Assembly (NCBI GenBank): GCA_019359375.1
Contig: JAHHHL010000007.1
Coordinates: forward strand, 62,001 to 126,000
Reading direction: 5' to 3'
Length of the DNA: 64,000 nt
Source of the DNA: Lyngbya sp. HA4199-MV5
GTDB taxonomy: Bacteria; Cyanobacteriota; Cyanobacteriia; Leptolyngbyales; Leptolyngbyaceae
A program made the position numbers and the translations under genes. How positions within the stretch are numbered: position 1 is the first letter of the stretch; each line of letters opens with the position of its first letter. This document shows positions 17,580 to 26,608 of this stretch, one piece after another. The notes under the pieces are model-generated. The model had not been told where the DNA came from. It saw nothing but the letters and a program-made list of their open reading frames with translations, and made no database searches.

Positions 17580-18353
17580 CAGATATAGTTGACCAGATCC
17601 ACCACAATCGAAGCATCAACCAGATGGCAGATTATTACAGGGTCATGGTTGTCACTTTGGAGAGAACGCCTGTGATGTGCCCACTGTGCCATGCCCCCAG
17701 AGAAAGGGCAGCTCAGGAAGGGGATTTAGCGTTCATCCCATTGAGCAGAGCGAGCCTTTGTCATCGTGGATTCTCGTCACCTTACAGCAATTTTCAATTA
17801 AGTGAAGTACAGCTCCATGCAGGGAGTAAAGGGGTCAAGGGAGTAAGGTGTACCTCAGCAAATTGGAAAACGCTGTAAATCTTCGTAACATCGAGCCTTC
17901 GTAAGATTGAGCCGCTCATGACCGATAGCAGCCTGTCGCAATAGGTTCAAACGTATAAATTACTTCATAATGAAGGCATCCTTTGCAGATAGCTTGATAA
18001 GAATAACCGCAGATACTTGCAAGAAAAATTAAGCACAGCCAAACGAAAGCTCAAAGCGCTCTTGCAGGAAAAACTTCATGAAGTTCTCTGTGCTTTTACC
18101 AGTCTCAAACATTGCTTTTAGTTGGGCTTCGGTTCTGAATTAAACAATGAAATGACTTTCTAGAGGGTTCTCCAGCTTCTGGAAAAACAGTAGCGCTAAC
18201 TAAAGACTGTAAATTTATTCTACGGAAACTCATCTAACTTCAGTGATCTCTCTATACTATGAGAACTATTTCGATCCTGAGTGTGGGGATCGCTTAAAAG
18301 CATTTCAGAGCCTTTCAAATAAAACAATCAATTTATCGTTTAGGAGCACGGGT
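17580..18353. other. Intergenic region with MITE family 2 copy
   Basis: Upstream of both Dps (minus) and a small membrane protein (plus). Contains one MITE-like element (17783-17877). A 106-residue open frame at 17558-17878 overlaps the Dps start and runs into the element, so it is not credible. Confidence 0.6.
17783..17877. mobile_element. MITE family 2, copy 1
   Basis: 95 bp from TACAGCAATTTTCAATTAAG to AATTGGAAAACGCTGTA; the ends are inverted repeats bounded by TA. A second copy is at 54272-54358, sharing CCATGCAGGGAGT, AGGGAGTAAGGTGT and CCTCAGC. No coding capacity. Confidence 0.85.
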
Positions 18354-18728
18354 ATGACGCTATCTCAGAGCCAGAGCTTTAAGAATGTTTACTACATTTT
18401 GGCGATTAAAAGCTTCTTGATTTGGGTCTTTGCACTAACGGTTTGCCTGCTGATCATTGGCTTTCCACTCATCATTTTAATGGTGACGATCGGCTCTCTG
18501 GCAGCAGTTGTGTTGCAATCGGTTTTACCGGTTAGTGCGGTTCTAGTCGTTGCAAGCAGCATCTTAGGGTTTAACCTTTTAGGCATTATCTTGGGCGCTG
18601 CCATGCTCACGATGAAAGGGGTTCACCCTCAAGAAGTAAACTGGCTGCGTTGGCTGCATGGAGAAGCAGACCCCACCCACACGTCCATCTATGCCGCTTG
18701 CCCACTCACCTGCGATCTCAAAGGGTAG
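18354..18728 (+). CDS. Small hypothetical membrane protein
   Basis: About 124 residues, starting MTLSQSQSFKNVYYILAIK. A TAGGAGC Shine-Dalgarno at 18341-18347 supports this start; the frame is open to 18243 but the extra residues look non-native. Two or three hydrophobic segments are visible: FLIWVFALTVCLLIIGFPLIIL, TIGSLAAVVLQSVLPVSAVL and VVASSILGFNLLGIILGAAM. The C-terminal tail is soluble. Family unknown to me; probably an inner-membrane protein of cyanobacteria. A strong terminator follows. Confidence 0.68.
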   Translation: MTLSQSQSFKNVYYILAIKSFLIWVFALTVCLLIIGFPLIILMVTIGSLAAVVLQSVLPVSAVLVVASSILGFNLLGIILGAAMLTMKGVHPQEVNWLRWLHGEADPTHTSIYAACPLTCDLKG

Positions 18729-19154
18729 GCGATCGCACCAAAAGCATTTACCTCCGTCTCTACAGACAACCTTCATTCAACATACGAGTGTTATCAGCTT
18801 CGTAACCCGGCAAAAGCCGGGTTTTTTATTGAGCCACTTAAAGATCAGAAGAAGTTTGCCTCCTGCCCTCTGCCTCCTGCGCCCTCTGCCTCCTCTTCCT
18901 CTTCCTCTTGCGCCTTCTGCCCTCTGCCCTCTGCCTTCTACCTCCTCTACCTTCTCTGCCTCCTGCCCTCTGCCTTCTGCCTTCTACCTCCTCTGCCTCC
19001 TACTTTTTCACATGGACAACTAAACAGATCAGACGCACGATATGCAGAAATTTAAGCCTTTGATGCTGTGCGGTACTCTGTAGAATGGGATGACCTTGCT
19101 AAATGAGATGACCTTTCACCAGGCGCTCTTGCTCACGTCACACACCAAAGCTCG
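18729..19154. other. Intergenic: terminator and polypyrimidine STRR array
   Basis: After the terminator at 18804-18827, a CTGCCTC/CTGCCCT/CTGCCTT heptamer array fills about 18859-19003. It is the complement of the GGCAGAG family and is the longest array in the window. The remainder precedes the epimerase gene. Confidence 0.8.
18804..18827 (+). terminator. Rho-independent terminator
   Basis: A perfect 8-bp stem (AACCCGGC 18804-18811, GCCGGGTT 18816-18823) with an AAAA loop runs into six consecutive T residues counted from within the stem end. It lies 75 bp after the small membrane protein gene. Confidence 0.9.
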
Positions 19155-20270
19155 ATGCAGAAGACTCCCATCCCAGTAAGCATTATTTTGGGTACACGCC
19201 CAGAAGCCATTAAACTCGCCCCCGTGATTCAGGCATTTAGGGCATGCCCCTTGTTTGAGACGCAAGTAATCTTGACTGGACAACACCGGGAAATGGTCGA
19301 TCAAGTGATGGCATTGTTTCACTTGACGGCAGATCATGACCTGGCGATTATGCAGCCCAGCCAAAGCTTGAGCGATATCACCTGCCTGAGTTTGCGGGGG
19401 TTAGAAACGCTGTTTCAAACGCTTCAGCCCCAACTGGTTTTGGTTCAAGGAGATACGACAACAGCCTTTGCAGCGGCACTGGCAGCGTTTTACCAAAAAA
19501 TTCCTGTCGGACATGTTGAAGCAGGATTGCGCACAGATGACATCTACAATCCGTTTCCTGAAGAGGCAAATCGCCGCCTCGTCTCTCAAATTACACAATT
19601 GCATTTTGCGCCCACGGCTTTGGCTGTCGAGCACCTGGAGCGATCGGGCGTGTTAGGTGCCATTCATCAAACTGGGAATACAGTGATTGATGCTCTTTTA
19701 ACGATGGCGGCTCAACACCCCCCCTGCAACATTCCGCAGCTAGACTGGGAAAAGTACCGCGTCTTGCTAGCCACCGTGCATCGACGTGAGAACTGGGGCG
19801 AACCGTTGCAAGACATTGCCCAAGGCTTTCTGAAGCTTCTCGATCGCTTTCCCGATACGGCTCTGCTGTTGCCGTTGCATCGCAATCCCATCGTGCGTGA
19901 ACCGTTGCAGGCACTACTGGGCGACCATCCGAGAGTGTTTCTCACCGAGCCGTTGGACTATGCGGGGCTGGTCGGCGCAATGCAGCGCTGTTATTTGCTG
20001 CTAACTGATTCGGGAGGGTTACAAGAAGAAGCTCCTAGCCTGGGCAAACCCGTTTTGGTGCTGCGAGAAACCACAGAACGTCCAGAAGCGGTCACCGCTG
20101 GGACTGCGAAACTTGTGGGAACGAACCCCAAGCAGATCGCAGAAGTTGCTGGCACGCTATTGAGCGATCGTACGGCGTATGAAGCGATGGCAACAGCAAT
20201 CAATCCCTTTGGGGATGGCAAAGCGGCAACTCGCATCTTGCAAATTGTGAAGACTTACTTCCAGGTCTAG
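19155..20270 (+). CDS. wecB: UDP-N-acetylglucosamine 2-epimerase (non-hydrolysing)
   Basis: A 371-residue enzyme that interconverts UDP-GlcNAc and UDP-ManNAc, feeding envelope polysaccharide synthesis in the cytoplasm. Family motifs are complete: ILGTRPEAIKLAPV at the N-terminus, VQGDTTTAFAAALAA, GHVEAGLRT, the sugar-nucleotide site TDSGGLQEEA (about residue 285) and LRETTERPEAV. Length is normal. The C-terminus is VKTYFQV, and the stop codon TAG (20268-20270) is the first triplet of MITE copy B, so the native end may once have differed. Neighbouring glycosyltransferases and the sugar epimerase at 25 kb fit a polysaccharide role. Symbol by homology only. Confidence 0.93.
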   Translation: MQKTPIPVSIILGTRPEAIKLAPVIQAFRACPLFETQVILTGQHREMVDQVMALFHLTADHDLAIMQPSQSLSDITCLSLRGLETLFQTLQPQLVLVQGDTTTAFAAALAAFYQKIPVGHVEAGLRTDDIYNPFPEEANRRLVSQITQLHFAPTALAVEHLERSGVLGAIHQTGNTVIDALLTMAAQHPPCNIPQLDWEKYRVLLATVHRRENWGEPLQDIAQGFLKLLDRFPDTALLLPLHRNPIVREPLQALLGDHPRVFLTEPLDYAGLVGAMQRCYLLLTDSGGLQEEAPSLGKPVLVLRETTERPEAVTAGTAKLVGTNPKQIAEVAGTLLSDRTAYEAMATAINPFGDGKAATRILQIVKTYFQV

Positions 20271-20347
20271 GGCGCGGCATCAATTCAGGCTAGGGGCTGA
20301 AACCTTTGCAGCAAGTCATGTATAGTCTTCATTGACGACAGCCCCTA
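20268..20347. mobile_element. MITE family 1, copy B (internally deleted)
   Basis: 80 bp from TAGGGCGCGGCATCAATT to GACGACAGCCCCTA. It lacks the GCTCCGAAACC block. The left TA is part of the stop codon of the epimerase gene. Confidence 0.82.
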
Positions 20348-20349
20348 GC

Positions 20350-20637
20350 TTATTCCTCTGGTAACTCTGGTCTGTCTCGCTTTGTTTGTTCTAGCAAGGC
20401 ATCTTTCGACTCTTTCAGTTGCTTCCAGAGCTTCTTGATCTCCTTGTAAGCGTCACCTGGGGGTACTTTGCCGCCTGTTTCCAGACCACAAATGATAGAG
20501 ACCCGCTGCGCAAACTCCTGCAAGTTGGCATTAAAGGCTAAATGCTCTGGCGTAAATTCACCCCGGTAACTTGCCGTTGGGTAAAAGAACCGTTCTTTTT
20601 CCTTGTTACTGTCTGTACTTTCTGGCACAAGAATCAC
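20350..20637 (-). CDS. DUF7219-type small cyanobacterial protein
   Basis: A 95-residue protein starting MILVPESTDSNKEKERFFYP. It has the pattern FFYPTASYRGEFTPEHLAFNANLQEFAQRV, then ETGGKVPPGDAYKEIKKLWKQLK, which I associate from memory with a conserved cyanobacterial family annotated DUF7219. Function unknown; charged, soluble, predicted helical. The stop lies just past the right end of MITE copy B and it converges with the epimerase gene. Confidence 0.75.
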   Translation of the reverse strand: MILVPESTDSNKEKERFFYPTASYRGEFTPEHLAFNANLQEFAQRVSIICGLETGGKVPPGDAYKEIKKLWKQLKESKDALLEQTKRDRPELPEE

Positions 20638-21013
20638 CCAATAATTGAGAAAACTACGATCGGCTAATTCAGCAATAACTCCATCCCGATTTTAATGCCC
20701 TCGCGATCGCTTGACCAGTGTTCGACAGGGCTGTTGCCCCTAAAGCGCCTTAGAGAAGAGCGCAGAAGCAAACCATGAACGCTAGGGGCTTTCATCAATT
20801 ACTACTACACATGACTTGCAGCAAGGGTTCCAGCCCCTAGCCTGTGTGTTGGGACGGGCGTGACACTGCTGATATTGCAAGGTTTCGGAGCTAATTGATG
20901 ACACGCCCTAAACTCAGAGTCCACATCAGTAAACCTGAGTCTGCAACCAGTGTAGAACCCTGTACATTTGAGGACGCAGAGGTGCGCGGATTAGCACCCC
21001 ACATTCCTGGTGT
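20638..21013. other. Intergenic region with MITE copy C
   Basis: Holds MITE family 1 copy C at 20783-20910 in reverse orientation. Nothing else recognised apart from HIP1. Confidence 0.7.
20783..20910. mobile_element. MITE family 1, copy C (full length, inverted)
   Basis: 128 bp from TAGGGGCTTTCATCAATTA to TAATTGATGACACGCCCTA. Orientation is opposite to copies A, B, D and E. It contains GGGTTCCAGCCCCTAGCC and TGCAAGGTTTCGGAGC. Confidence 0.88.
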
Positions 21014-22513
21014 TTATGAGACTTTGGTTAACGTTGAAGGTGCAGCAATCTCGGGGCGAATGGCATAGACTTCTTGCTGCTCTGGTTTCCCTGTTTTTGC
21101 GTCACCAACCTTTGCGCCACCAACCTCTGCGCCACCATTAAAGAAGAGCGTGTTGGAAATGGACTGCGCGAGTAGCCGTCTGTACAAGTCGCTGAGATGC
21201 ACGGCTACACCCGACCAGCTAAAGTTTTGCTGGACGCGGATCGGTGCCTGTCGTCTCAGTTTCCGTGCCCACAGTTCATCGGTCAGCACGCGATCGATGG
21301 CTTGAGTAAAGGCATCAACATCCTGCGGTGGCACGAGCAAACCTGTTTCATCTGGTACCACAGTAAACTTCAGCCCACCCACATCAGACGCAACGACGGG
21401 TGTCCCGCAAGCCATGGCTTCGATCGCCACCAGCCCAAACGGCTCGTAGTGACTGGGAATGACGCAAACATCGGCAGCGGTGTAGTAAAGCGGCAGTAAA
21501 GCGTGTCCAATTTGTCCCGCAAAGGTGGTCTGGTCTGCCAGACCTGTTTCCCGCACCAGTTGCTCAATGCGGGTGTATTCCACAATGTCATCACTCTCTG
21601 GATCACGACCACCCACAATGACAAGCCGTAACGCTGCTGGGTTCAAAGCCGTTCTGCCAGTGAACTGTTTCTCACGCTCTGCTTTTGCCTTCAATTGCGC
21701 GCAGGCTTTGACCAATGTATCAATACCTTTCCGTGGATCGAACCGCCCTACATAAAGCACGATCGACTCGTTAGCACCAAACCCAAGCATGGTTCTTGCA
21801 TCGGCTTTGGGCATCGTGTGGAAGGTGCTGATGTCTGTTCCACAGGGGATCACTTCAATGTGTCCTTGCTGAGAGACGAGTGTGTGAAGGGCTTCTTGCT
21901 CTTGGGGGCTAGTGGCAACAATGCAGTCTGCCTGCTCAAGCACTTGATGCTCGATCGCCAGTCGCGTGTCGGCGATCGCGGGACGAGTGGGTACGGTCTG
22001 ATATTTGATTGCCCCTAACGAGTGGTAGGTGTGGATTAGTTGAAGATTACTTTGTTGCTTAAGCTGTAGCCCCACCCAGGCAGACATCCAGTAGTTGGTA
22101 TGGATTAAAGGATAATTGGTGCCTTCTTTGCTCTGGAAGGCTTGAAAGGCGGCAACAAACTCTGGCATGTACGCAAACAGTTCGTCGCGAGGGATAAACT
22201 GTTCGGGACCTGCTACGAGCCGAATGGTGCGGCAGTGGGGGGCATGCTGCACGATCGCAGCATCATCTGGCTTGGTTTTGCGGGTAAACATATCCACCTG
22301 CCAGCCCAGCTTAGCCAGCGCTTCGCCAACCTGCCGCACGTAAACATTTTGTCCACCAGCGGCATCTTTGCCTATTTCTGCGGCTGGATCTCCATGCTCC
22401 GAGATCAACGCGATCGCCTGTCGAGACGGCATCGTCTTGCGAGAAGACACATAAGCCTGATTGGTTACGATCGCTTGGGATGAAACCGATTTTGCGCTGT
22501 TGAAACTAACCAT
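21014..22513 (-). CDS. GT4 glycosyltransferase (sucrose-phosphate-synthase-like)
   Basis: A 499-residue retaining GT-B glycosyltransferase. The N-terminal domain has LISEHGDPAAEIGKDAAGGQNVYVRQVGEAL, a donor/acceptor loop like that of sucrose-phosphate synthase and related GT4 enzymes. The C-terminal domain has ILYVGRFDPRKG-like VLYVGRFDPRKGID, then SHYEPFGLVAIEAMACGTPVV with the E-x7-E nucleotide-sugar motif. The start is supported by GAGGT 8-12 bp upstream. The last 60 residues (GGAEVGGAKVGDAKTG) are repetitive and probably disordered. It lies 59 bp downstream of another GT4 gene in one operon. The sugar transferred is unknown; sucrose synthesis is possible but not shown. Confidence 0.9.
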   Translation of the reverse strand: MVSFNSAKSVSSQAIVTNQAYVSSRKTMPSRQAIALISEHGDPAAEIGKDAAGGQNVYVRQVGEALAKLGWQVDMFTRKTKPDDAAIVQHAPHCRTIRLVAGPEQFIPRDELFAYMPEFVAAFQAFQSKEGTNYPLIHTNYWMSAWVGLQLKQQSNLQLIHTYHSLGAIKYQTVPTRPAIADTRLAIEHQVLEQADCIVATSPQEQEALHTLVSQQGHIEVIPCGTDISTFHTMPKADARTMLGFGANESIVLYVGRFDPRKGIDTLVKACAQLKAKAEREKQFTGRTALNPAALRLVIVGGRDPESDDIVEYTRIEQLVRETGLADQTTFAGQIGHALLPLYYTAADVCVIPSHYEPFGLVAIEAMACGTPVVASDVGGLKFTVVPDETGLLVPPQDVDAFTQAIDRVLTDELWARKLRRQAPIRVQQNFSWSGVAVHLSDLYRRLLAQSISNTLFFNGGAEVGGAKVGDAKTGKPEQQEVYAIRPEIAAPSTLTKVS

Positions 22514-22572
22514 ACTTTTACCTCACAACAAAAAGGTGGAAGCCAGTGCCCCCACCTGTACGACTAACTGCG

Positions 22573-23649
22573 TTATTTGCCAATCGTTGCAAAACTGCGA
22601 GCCTTCCCATTTTTGGCAAAGCGGGCATCAATGAGTTGTTGATAAACGGCTTCGTACCCATCAACCATGCGCTGTACGCTGAAATGGCTGATCACATGTT
22701 CGCGGCAGACCCGACGATCGATCGTCGAAACCTGGTCTAACGCTGCAATACATTCGTCCACACTGTCACATAGGAACCCTGTTTTGCCGTGCTTGATCAC
22801 TTCGGTTGCAGACCCTAGCTCCATTGCAATGACGGGGGTACCAGATGCCATCGACTCCACCATGACGAGACCAAACGGTTCACGCCACGTAATCGGAAAC
22901 AGCGTTGCAACAGCATTACCCATTAGCACATTCTTCTGTTGATGATTTGCTTCGCCAAGGTATTCAATCTGCGTGCCGTCAATATGGGGCTTGATGCATG
23001 TTTCGTAATACTCCACATCAACGGGATCAATCTTGCCTGCGATCTTGAGCTTCCAACCTGTGCGCTGGGCGATTTCGATCGCTAGATGCGTCCCTTTTTC
23101 GGGCGATAGCCGCCCCAGAAACGCGAGATAGGGTGGGTCACTGGGCTGCGGATAAAAGGTGTAGCTATCGGTATCAATGCCGTTATAGACGGTGGCGACG
23201 CAATTTAGCCCTAGCCTTGGCTCCCGCTGAGCATGAGAAATGCTGACGAATGGTTGCTCTTTTGCGTGCTTGAACATCCGTTCGTTGTCAGGTGTAAAGA
23301 TACCGTGCAAGGTATGAACGGTCGGCGTTTTCACTAATCTGGCATACGCTAGAGCCGAACATCCCATATGGGAGTGAATCACGTCAAATTCGTCGGCGCG
23401 ATCGTAGACCTGGCTGAGTTGCAGCATCTCATAGATGCCGTATTCCTTGACGCTGTTATCAAGGCGCAAAGCGCGGGGATGAATCGCTTCAAGCTCTGCA
23501 AGCGTAATCGAGTCACCAGAGGCAAACAACGTTACCTCATGCCCCCGCCGAACTAACTCATCTGTTAACAGAGACGCAACCAATTCAGTTCCACCGTACT
23601 TGGGGGGAGGAACCCGTTCCCAAAGAGGGGCAATTTGAGCGATCCGCAT
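22573..23649 (-). CDS. GT4 family glycosyltransferase
   Basis: A 358-residue GT-B glycosyltransferase starting MRIAQIAPLWERVPPPKYGGTE, the typical GT4 opening with the donor-loop Gly-Gly. It has HSHMGCSALAYARL, the linker VYNGIDTDSY, LAFLGRLSPEKG and WREPFGLVMVESMASGTPVI with the E-x7-E motif. A strong AGGAGGT Shine-Dalgarno sits 8 bp upstream of the ATG. It is the first gene of a two-gene operon with the 499-residue GT4. Such pairs commonly build extracellular polysaccharide or glycolipid; the exact sugar is unknown. Confidence 0.9.
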   Translation of the reverse strand: MRIAQIAPLWERVPPPKYGGTELVASLLTDELVRRGHEVTLFASGDSITLAELEAIHPRALRLDNSVKEYGIYEMLQLSQVYDRADEFDVIHSHMGCSALAYARLVKTPTVHTLHGIFTPDNERMFKHAKEQPFVSISHAQREPRLGLNCVATVYNGIDTDSYTFYPQPSDPPYLAFLGRLSPEKGTHLAIEIAQRTGWKLKIAGKIDPVDVEYYETCIKPHIDGTQIEYLGEANHQQKNVLMGNAVATLFPITWREPFGLVMVESMASGTPVIAMELGSATEVIKHGKTGFLCDSVDECIAALDQVSTIDRRVCREHVISHFSVQRMVDGYEAVYQQLIDARFAKNGKARSFATIGK

Positions 23650-24509
23650 ATGTTAATACCTCCTGAAAAGTGCCTCATCAGCCATCTGTCTACACAAATG
23701 CGCTGGTAGGCAAGGGTTAAGCTGAGTACAAGAGTTCAAATTAAAACGCAACGAATAGCAATGCTTAGCAAAGAATTTAATAGAAACTTTACATTTTGTC
23801 TAGTGGGTTTCTACCGCTAGACATGGTAGAGATTACCGAACCCGTTCTATTGTGCTCAGATGCTGCTTACACGCATATTCGTTACAAAGATTTTATCTTC
23901 ATCAAAAGTTATATTCATCCCTCTTCAGGAAGGCATCTGAGGAAACGGTTTCGCCATGACCAGGTAAATGAGCCAAGAAACGAAAATTGCTGTGGGATGG
24001 TCATTGAGTTGGCTAGTCTCGATGCTTGAACGACGATCGAGCATCAGTTACGGATGCATGACTGATAGTGCTGTATGGCATCTGGGTAAGCTTTAACAGT
24101 GGGGCGTGATTTTTGTTGTCGTAGAAAGATCGTACTTTTCGCTTTGCCGTTAAGATGGGTTTGCAAAGCAATGAGTACCCTCTGTTGACAACAGGCTAAT
24201 CTTCTAGTTTCAGGTATTGCCATTGGGCGAAATTGCTGTCATGAGGCAATTGGTAAGCTCCAGGGCGCGTCATCAGTCCAGCTCCGAAGCCTTACCGCAT
24301 CAGTACGATCGCGCCCATCCAAACATATGAGTCTAGGGGCTGAACCCTTGCTGCAAGTAATGTGTGGTCGTCATTGATGACAGCCGCTGGTAAAGTGAAC
24401 ATCGATGACGCAACCAAGACACAAATAGACGCGAGAATTCTGTTTCATTCGCGTTCTTTCGACGCTATTCGCATTCTCTTGACAACAAAGTACCTAAGGT
24501 TAATTGCGG
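23650..24509. other. 860-bp gap with degenerate MITE copy D
   Basis: Apart from MITE copy D (about 24261-24389), I find no supported gene. A 77-residue open frame at 23796-24029 has no ribosome-binding site or family resemblance. Confidence 0.6.
24261..24389. mobile_element. MITE family 1, copy D (degenerate)
   Basis: AGGGCGCGTCATCAG at the left and CATTGATGACAGCCGCT at the right, with GCTCCGAAGCCTTACCGCAT and GTCTAGGGGCTGAACCCTTGCTGCAAG inside. The terminal TA dinucleotides are lost, so this looks like the oldest copy. Confidence 0.75.
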
Positions 24510-24809
24510 ATGACCAAGCTTTCAGAAAAATTGCTCGAAACCGTGAACTGGCAGTCTTTAGCATTAGACTTCAGCCCTACCTGTGAAGCATGCTATGCAA
24601 CTCACCAAGGCTCATTAAAGGTGAACGCCTTTGAAATCAAGTGCTACAAGTCTTCTGAAGGTGTTGCAGCGCTGGACGTTGAAGATATTGAACGGTTTTT
24701 TCGAGGGTGCCCCAACTGCAACGCTCCTAGCGAATGCCGTCACTGCAACCAGGTAAGTGATGAACCCGATCGGCAACGCACCGCAGTCACGCTAGAATCA
24801 GAACCTTAA
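24510..24809 (+). CDS. Small cysteine-rich hypothetical protein
   Basis: About 99 residues from ATG 24510 (MTKLSEKLLETVNWQ). Three Cys pairs are visible: CEAC, CPNC and CRHC, with a lone Cys in IKCYKS. CEAC with CPNC or CRHC could form a zinc ribbon. No family recognised. The frame is preceded by no clear Shine-Dalgarno. It lies 140 bp upstream of the sugar-nucleotide epimerase gene in the same direction, but there is no evidence of an operon. Confidence 0.5.
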   Translation: MTKLSEKLLETVNWQSLALDFSPTCEACYATHQGSLKVNAFEIKCYKSSEGVAALDVEDIERFFRGCPNCNAPSECRHCNQVSDEPDRQRTAVTLESEP

Positions 24810-24951
24810 CCAAGACGCTGAGAGCCGAATCGAGCGAATGTCATCACTTGCTAAAGCGGTTGACCCTGTGGGCGACTAAACGACACGCTCTAAACGCCTA
24901 TAGGGATCTTGGTCAAGCAAAGATTTATCGCGTGGGATCAATCGAGACGGC

Positions 24952-25902
24952 ATGGCTATCAGTTTGGTGACGGGTGCAGCGGGGTTTATCGGTTCTCATC
25001 TGGCAGAGGCATTGCTCAGTCGAGGCGATCGCGTGATTGGGATCGACCACTTTAACGACTACTACGACCCCTTGCTGAAGCGTAAAAATCTGGCTCATCT
25101 GAGCAATCACCCCTCGTTTGATCTCGTTGAAGCAGACATCCAGCAGGTGGACTGGTCTACTTTGCTGGCAGGGGTTGACGTGATCTATCATCAAGCTGCG
25201 CAAGCAGGAGTCCGTGCCAGTTGGGGGCATGGGTTTCGCACGTATACCGAACGCAATATCAATGCGACTCAGATACTTCTGGAAGCCGCCAAAGAGTCCA
25301 CCCATCTCAAACGACTGGTGTTTGCGTCTTCGTCCTCTGTGTATGGCGATGCCGAAACGTTGCCGACCCACGAATTAATTTGCCCTCAGCCTGTTTCGCC
25401 CTACGGCATTACAAAACTGGCAGGGGAACGGCTCTGCTTGCTGTATCACCGCAATTTTGGTGTGCCTACCACAGTGCTACGCTACTTTACGGTCTACGGT
25501 CCTCGCCAACGACCGGATATGGCTTTTCACAAATTTTTCAAGGCGGTTATAGAGGGTGGCTCGATCGCGATTTATGGAGACGGACAACAAACGCGCGATT
25601 TTACCTTTGTCAGTGATGCCGTTGCAGCTAACTTAGCCGCTGCAGATGCTCCAGAGGCGATCGGGAACGTTTTTAATATTGGTGGGGGAAGTCGGGTCGC
25701 GCTGACAGAGATCCTGGCGACGATCGAACAGATTGTGGGTGAACCCCTGCGCCGCGATATGCTCCAGTCGGCGATCGGTGATGCTCGCCATACAGCAGCG
25801 GATGTCTCAAAGGCACAAAAGCTGCTGGGTTATCAACCACAGGTCACGCTGACTGAAGGGCTAACACAGGAATGGGTGTGGCTGAAATCGCTTTATCTGT
25901 GA
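24952..25902 (+). CDS. NAD-dependent sugar-nucleotide epimerase (UDP-glucuronate 4-epimerase-like)
   Basis: A 316-residue extended short-chain dehydrogenase. NAD binding is shown by TGAAGFIGSHLAEAL at residues 7-21, the catalytic centre by SSSSVYGD and the Y-x3-K motif YGITK (about residue 150). HFNDYYDPLLKRKNL and TVYGPRQRPDMAFHKF are characteristic of UDP-glucuronate/UDP-galacturonate epimerases. The product would be a uronic acid donor for polysaccharide synthesis. Length is normal. It lies near two GT4 genes and wecB. Other sugar epimerase activities are possible. Confidence 0.88.
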   Translation: MAISLVTGAAGFIGSHLAEALLSRGDRVIGIDHFNDYYDPLLKRKNLAHLSNHPSFDLVEADIQQVDWSTLLAGVDVIYHQAAQAGVRASWGHGFRTYTERNINATQILLEAAKESTHLKRLVFASSSSVYGDAETLPTHELICPQPVSPYGITKLAGERLCLLYHRNFGVPTTVLRYFTVYGPRQRPDMAFHKFFKAVIEGGSIAIYGDGQQTRDFTFVSDAVAANLAAADAPEAIGNVFNIGGGSRVALTEILATIEQIVGEPLRRDMLQSAIGDARHTAADVSKAQKLLGYQPQVTLTEGLTQEWVWLKSLYL

Positions 25903-25920
25903 GGAGAAGGGTGAGGAGAG

Positions 25921-26010
25921 AGGAGTGAGGAGTCAGGGGAAGTTTTTAGTTTTTAGTTGTTGGTTGTTAGAAAAGGGCAGGAGGCGGAAGGCAGAGGGCA
26001 GAAGGCAACG
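25921..26010. repeat. Heptamer repeats (TTTTTAG/TTGTTAG and GGCAGAG)
   Basis: GTTTTTAGTTTTTAGTTGTTGGTTGTTAG at about 25939-25968 followed by GGCAGGAGGCGGAAGGCAGAGGGCAGAAGGCA. Two of the dispersed heptamer families sit side by side after the epimerase gene. Confidence 0.8.
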
Positions 26011-26129
26011 TTTCTAGCTTTACAGGCGAAGGAGGAGATAGAAGCGTTGAAAGGAGGCAAGAAGACCTTGGCTTCTAAGGCTCCATCGTGGCTATAGGCG
26101 TTAGGTTTGACTGCCTTCCAGGACTTTAA

Positions 26130-26471
26130 TTAAGAAGATGCTTTGGCTAGTGCGATCGCGGAAAGCCCACTCAGCATGAGACCCAGCCCAACCCAATGCA
26201 AAGTAAGAATCTTTTCTCTCAGCAAAATGGCACCACAGAGGGTGGTGGCAACCAGGGTAAGACCAATGACTAGCGGGTAGGCGATCGACAAGTTGATTTT
26301 GCCCAGTACCAGAACATAGAAAATTGTGCTCAAGCCATAGGCCGCGATCCCTGCTAATAAGTAGAGGTTCAGCGGGTTTTGTCCTGCACCAAGTTTGAGC
26401 AGGGTTTGACCCAGGGTGTTGAGTCCAACCGATATCAGGATTAGCAAGGCAAAAAAAAGTTGAGCGATCAT
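26130..26471 (-). CDS. SMR/EamA-like small membrane protein
   Basis: A 113-residue protein with four predicted membrane helices: FFALLILISVGLNTLGQTLLKL, LLAGIAAYGLSTIFYVLVLG, AYPLVIGLTLVATTLCGAILL and LHWVGLGLMLSGLSAIALA. The PLVIGLTLVATTLCG segment resembles EamA/SMR transporters such as ArnE/ArnF subunits, which flip lipid-linked sugars. The nearby uronic acid epimerase and glycosyltransferases would suit that role, but this is inference; drug or metabolite export is possible. It converges with the epimerase gene. Confidence 0.75.
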   Translation of the reverse strand: MIAQLFFALLILISVGLNTLGQTLLKLGAGQNPLNLYLLAGIAAYGLSTIFYVLVLGKINLSIAYPLVIGLTLVATTLCGAILLREKILTLHWVGLGLMLSGLSAIALAKASS

Positions 26472-26608
26472 TAACTACCTAAATTGTGCGCATGATGTCA
26501 TGCCTCAGAATAAAGCAAAACCTATTGTGTTGGCATGGCGTTCCCACGACGCGGTTGCCGTCTCATCGCTACAATCCTTACAGGTTCTATTCAAAAAGTG
26601 TGTCTTAA

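Noticed and set aside
17558..17878. 106-codon plus-strand open frame with CPLC pair
   Set aside because: Overlaps the Dps start and its C-terminus is encoded by the MITE family 2 element.
23796..24029. 77-codon plus-strand open frame
   Set aside because: Non-ATG start, no Shine-Dalgarno, composition unlike a protein domain.
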